This document shows, piece by piece, positions 19,267 through 21,134 of a DNA stretch of 21,134 nt (position 1 is the first letter of the stretch; each line of letters begins with the position of its first letter). A model generated the notes under the pieces. The model was not told the origin of the DNA, did no database searches, and worked only from the letters and a program-made list of their open reading frames with translations. A program made the translations under genes and the position numbers. Location: contig DCZG01000059.1 in the NCBI GenBank assembly GCA_002331575.1, positions 1-21,134 of the forward strand, read 5' to 3'. This stretch comes from Atopobium sp. UBA2090 (GTDB taxonomy: Bacteria > Actinomycetota > Coriobacteriia > Coriobacteriales > Atopobiaceae).

Positions 19267-19960
19267 TACCGGACCGCAGATTCTCGTCGTCGAGGACGAC
19301 GCGGCAGTCAGAAACCTCATCTCGACCACGCTCGACTCGTGCGGCTACCGTCACCTCACGGCCACCACGGGTCACGCCGCGATCGCCACCGCCGCGACCC
19401 AGAACCCCTCAGTCGTCCTTCTCGACCTCGGGCTTCCCGACATGGACGGCGTCGATGTCGTGCGCAAGATCAGGACCTGGTCCGAGATGCCGATCATCGT
19501 CGTGAGCGCCCGGAGCGAGGACACCGACAAGATCTCGGCGCTCGACGCCGGTGCGGACGACTACCTGACCAAGCCCTTCTCCGTCGGCGAGCTTCTCGCC
19601 CGCGTCCGCGTGACCCTGAGGAGGCTCGAGCACCTCTCCGACGAGGGGCAGACGGCCGCGAGCTTCGAGAACGGCGACCTCAGGATCGACTACGCCGCCG
19701 GTCTCGCCTTCCTCGGAAGCGAGGAGCTGCACCTCACCCCCATCGAGTACAAGCTGCTCTGCCTCCTCTCGAGGAACGTGGACAAGGTCCTCACGCACCA
19801 GTACATCCTGCGACAGGTCTGGGGAGAGGGCCAGGAGAACGACCTCGCCTCGCTCCGCGTGTTCATGGGCTCGCTGCGCAAGAAGATCGAGGCTGACCCC
19901 TCCCATCCCCGCTACATCCAGACGCACGTCGGCATCGGCTATCGCATGCTTCGCGTCTAG
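19256..19960 (+). CDS. KdpE-like response regulator (OmpR family)
   Basis: 234 residues. Receiver domain 1-120 with acidic pocket E13, D14 and D15, phosphoacceptor D57 in LLDLGLPDMDG, a conserved Ser in VVSARS and a Lys in LTKPF. The C-terminal winged helix (about 135-234) carries LHLTPIEYKLL, LTHQYILRQVWG and YIQTHVGIGYRM, close to KdpE. It overlaps the kinase gene by 11 bp, so the two are translationally coupled partners. It likely binds the 11-bp-period CTTTAT repeats upstream of the small membrane gene and the P-type ATPase; that target assignment is inference from spacing and location. Confidence 0.94.
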   Translation: MASSTGPQILVVEDDAAVRNLISTTLDSCGYRHLTATTGHAAIATAATQNPSVVLLDLGLPDMDGVDVVRKIRTWSEMPIIVVSARSEDTDKISALDAGADDYLTKPFSVGELLARVRVTLRRLEHLSDEGQTAASFENGDLRIDYAAGLAFLGSEELHLTPIEYKLLCLLSRNVDKVLTHQYILRQVWGEGQENDLASLRVFMGSLRKKIEADPSHPRYIQTHVGIGYRMLRV

Positions 19961-19987
19961 CGAGACGATGGTTTCGCTTCTTTTTAG
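19959..19987 (+). terminator. Terminator after the response regulator gene
   Basis: Stem AGCGAGAC (19959-19966, starting within the stop codon) with GTTTCGCT (19971-19978), one G-U pair, GATG loop, then TCTTTTTAG. It separates the kinase-regulator operon from the ATPase gene. Confidence 0.8.
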
Positions 19988-20002
19988 TTTGAGTTCTGGT
20001 TC

Positions 20003-20021
20003 CTTTATGCCGTCTTTATGC
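20003..20021 (+). promoter_or_regulatory. Putative KdpE-type site: perfect CTTTATGC direct repeat
   Basis: CTTTATGC occurs at 20003-20010 and 20014-20021, period 11 bp. It is centred about 70 bases before the predicted transcript start of the ATPase gene, near where KdpE binds upstream of kdpFABC in E. coli (T-rich direct repeats, from general knowledge). Confidence 0.6.
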
Positions 20022-20047
20022 TGGTCCGACCCGCCGCATGCAAGCAC

Positions 20048-20075
20048 TTGCCTTCCCAGATTAAAGTCCTATCCT
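20048..20075 (+). promoter_or_regulatory. Candidate promoter of the P-type ATPase gene
   Basis: -35 TTGCCT (20048-20053), 16-bp spacer, -10 TATCCT (20070-20075). It lies 26 bases downstream of the direct-repeat pair and gives a leader of about 38 bases to the GTG start. Confidence 0.55.
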
Positions 20076-20119
20076 TCTCGGACGCACATGCTTCCATCTC
20101 AAAGAAAGGTCGGTACACG

Positions 20120-21134
20120 GTGGTAGATTCGACTCTTCAAGCTTCCGTGGACGTCCAAAAGCTGAGCGGGAACGACATCTTCTCGGCACTTGGCTCTACT
20201 CCCGGAGGCCTCTCCGCAAGCGAAGCGGAGAAGCGCCAGGTCAAAGAGGGCAAGAACCTCATCGAGACCGTCAAGAAGAAGTCTCCGATCATCGCCTTCC
20301 TCTCGAACTTCACGCATCTCATGGCAATCCTCCTCTGGGCGGCCGGCTTCATCGCGTTCTTCGCCGGCATGCCCGAGCTCGGCGTCGCCGTCTGGCTCGT
20401 GAACGTCATCAACGGCTGCTTCAGCTTCTGGCAGGAGCACCGCGCGAGCAAGGCGACCGAGGCCCTGAAGAAGATGCTCCCGTCCTACGTCAACGTGATC
20501 CGCGACGGCGACGAGCAGAAGATCCTCGCCGAGGACCTCGTCACGGGTGACGTGATGCTCCTCGCCGAGGGCGACAAGATCTCTGCCGACGCGCGCGTCG
20601 TCAGGGCCTCCGACCTGCAGGTCGACCAGTCGACCCTCACGGGCGAGTCCAACCCCGTGAGAAAGACCGCCGACGCCGTCCTCGAGGACGACCTCTCCGC
20701 GGCCGAGACGCCCAACCTCATCTTCGCGGGCACCTCGGTCTCCGAGGGCAACGGCCGCGCGATCGTGACCCGCATCGGCATGAACACCGAGTTCGGCAAG
20801 ATCGCCAACCTCACGCAGAACATGGGCGAGGCCCAGAGCCCCCTGCAGAAGCAGCTCGACCACGTGACGAAGCAGGTCACCATCTTCGCGCTCTGCATGG
20901 GCGTCATCTTCTTCACGCTCGACGTGCTGCTCGTGCACAACGGGCTCGCCTCGTCGTTCATCTTCTCGCTCGGCATGATCGTCGCCTTCATCCCCGAGGG
21001 ACTTCTCCCCACCGTCACGCTCTCGCTCGCCATGGCCGTCCAGCGCATGTCCAAGCGCAACGCCCTCGTGAAGAAGCTCTCCTCGGTCGAGGCCCTCGGC
21101 TCGACGAGCGTCATCTGCACCGACAAGACCGGCA
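20120..21134 (+). CDS. Class II cation-transporting P-type ATPase, N-terminal part (cut by window end)
   Basis: 338 residues visible. Cytosolic N-terminus with a typical cation ATPase N-domain (SGLSASEAEKR-like region), M1-M2 helices (about 60-110, with FSFWQEHRASKATEALKKMLP after them), actuator domain with TGES at 174-177, M3-M4 with the ion-binding motif IPEGL at 291-295, and the phosphorylation site D335 in CTDKTG at the very edge. EGLLPTVTLSLA and VEALGSTSVICTDKTG are closer to the Na+/K+ (IIC) type than to SERCA, so monovalent cation transport is the first guess. GTG 20120 follows AAAGAAAGG; no better start is in frame nearby. It is transcribed separately from the two-component genes but behind a putative KdpE site. 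Confidence 0.93.
   Translation, partial: MVDSTLQASVDVQKLSGNDIFSALGSTPGGLSASEAEKRQVKEGKNLIETVKKKSPIIAFLSNFTHLMAILLWAAGFIAFFAGMPELGVAVWLVNVINGCFSFWQEHRASKATEALKKMLPSYVNVIRDGDEQKILAEDLVTGDVMLLAEGDKISADARVVRASDLQVDQSTLTGESNPVRKTADAVLEDDLSAAETPNLIFAGTSVSEGNGRAIVTRIGMNTEFGKIANLTQNMGEAQSPLQKQLDHVTKQVTIFALCMGVIFFTLDVLLVHNGLASSFIFSLGMIVAFIPEGLLPTVTLSLAMAVQRMSKRNALVKKLSSVEALGSTSVICTDKTG

Overview
The window looks like a chromosomal segment of a high-GC Gram-positive anaerobe. The strong G/C third-position bias, GGAGG-type ribosome binding sites, several TTG/GTG starts and the gene mix (sucrose phosphorylase, oxygen-sensitive 2-hydroxyacyl-CoA dehydratase with activase, Kdp-type two-component system, M16C peptidase) fit a gut or oral member of the Coriobacteriia (Olsenella/Atopobium-like). 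That placement is inference from style and content. No rRNA, tRNA, CRISPR array or intact transposon was seen.

Positions 1-5152: a histidine phosphatase gene, then a sucrose/fructoside module with divergent sucrose phosphorylase (minus) and GH32 beta-fructosidase (plus), and a convergent Cof-type HAD phosphatase (minus). All three module genes carry a shared cre/LacI-type operator upstream, always in the same orientation toward the gene. Between GH32 and HAD lies about 300 bp of duplicated, hairpin-rich non-coding repeat.

Positions 5153-9620: a GH2 glycosidase, convergent uppP (minus) and a universal stress protein. This region and the left edge hold a family of 27-nt palindromic units (TGGAAAA, 13-nt core, TTTTCCA). 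One forms a hairpin just before the GH2 start, one encodes exactly the last nine GH2 residues, and two in opposite orientation form a perfect 33-bp inverted repeat between GH2 and uppP.

Positions 9621-17159: a secreted coiled-coil protein with a lysozyme-like C-terminal domain, then an apparent operon of an M16C presequence-protease-like peptidase, a 2-hydroxyacyl-CoA dehydratase subunit, and a fusion of a second dehydratase-like subunit to its BadF/HgdC ATPase activator.

Positions 17160-21134: a 63-residue single-pass membrane protein, a transcription terminator, a KdpD-like sensor kinase lacking the usual N-terminal KdpD/USP half, an overlapping KdpE-like response regulator, and the start of a class II (Na+/K+-type) P-type ATPase running off the window. 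The promoters of the small membrane gene and the ATPase both carry CTTTAT-type direct repeats with 11-bp period, the spacing bound by OmpR/PhoB/KdpE-family regulators. The simplest reading is a compact cation-homeostasis module in which a minimal KdpDE controls a non-Kdp ATPase and a small membrane peptide. This is the best candidate here for an undescribed system.
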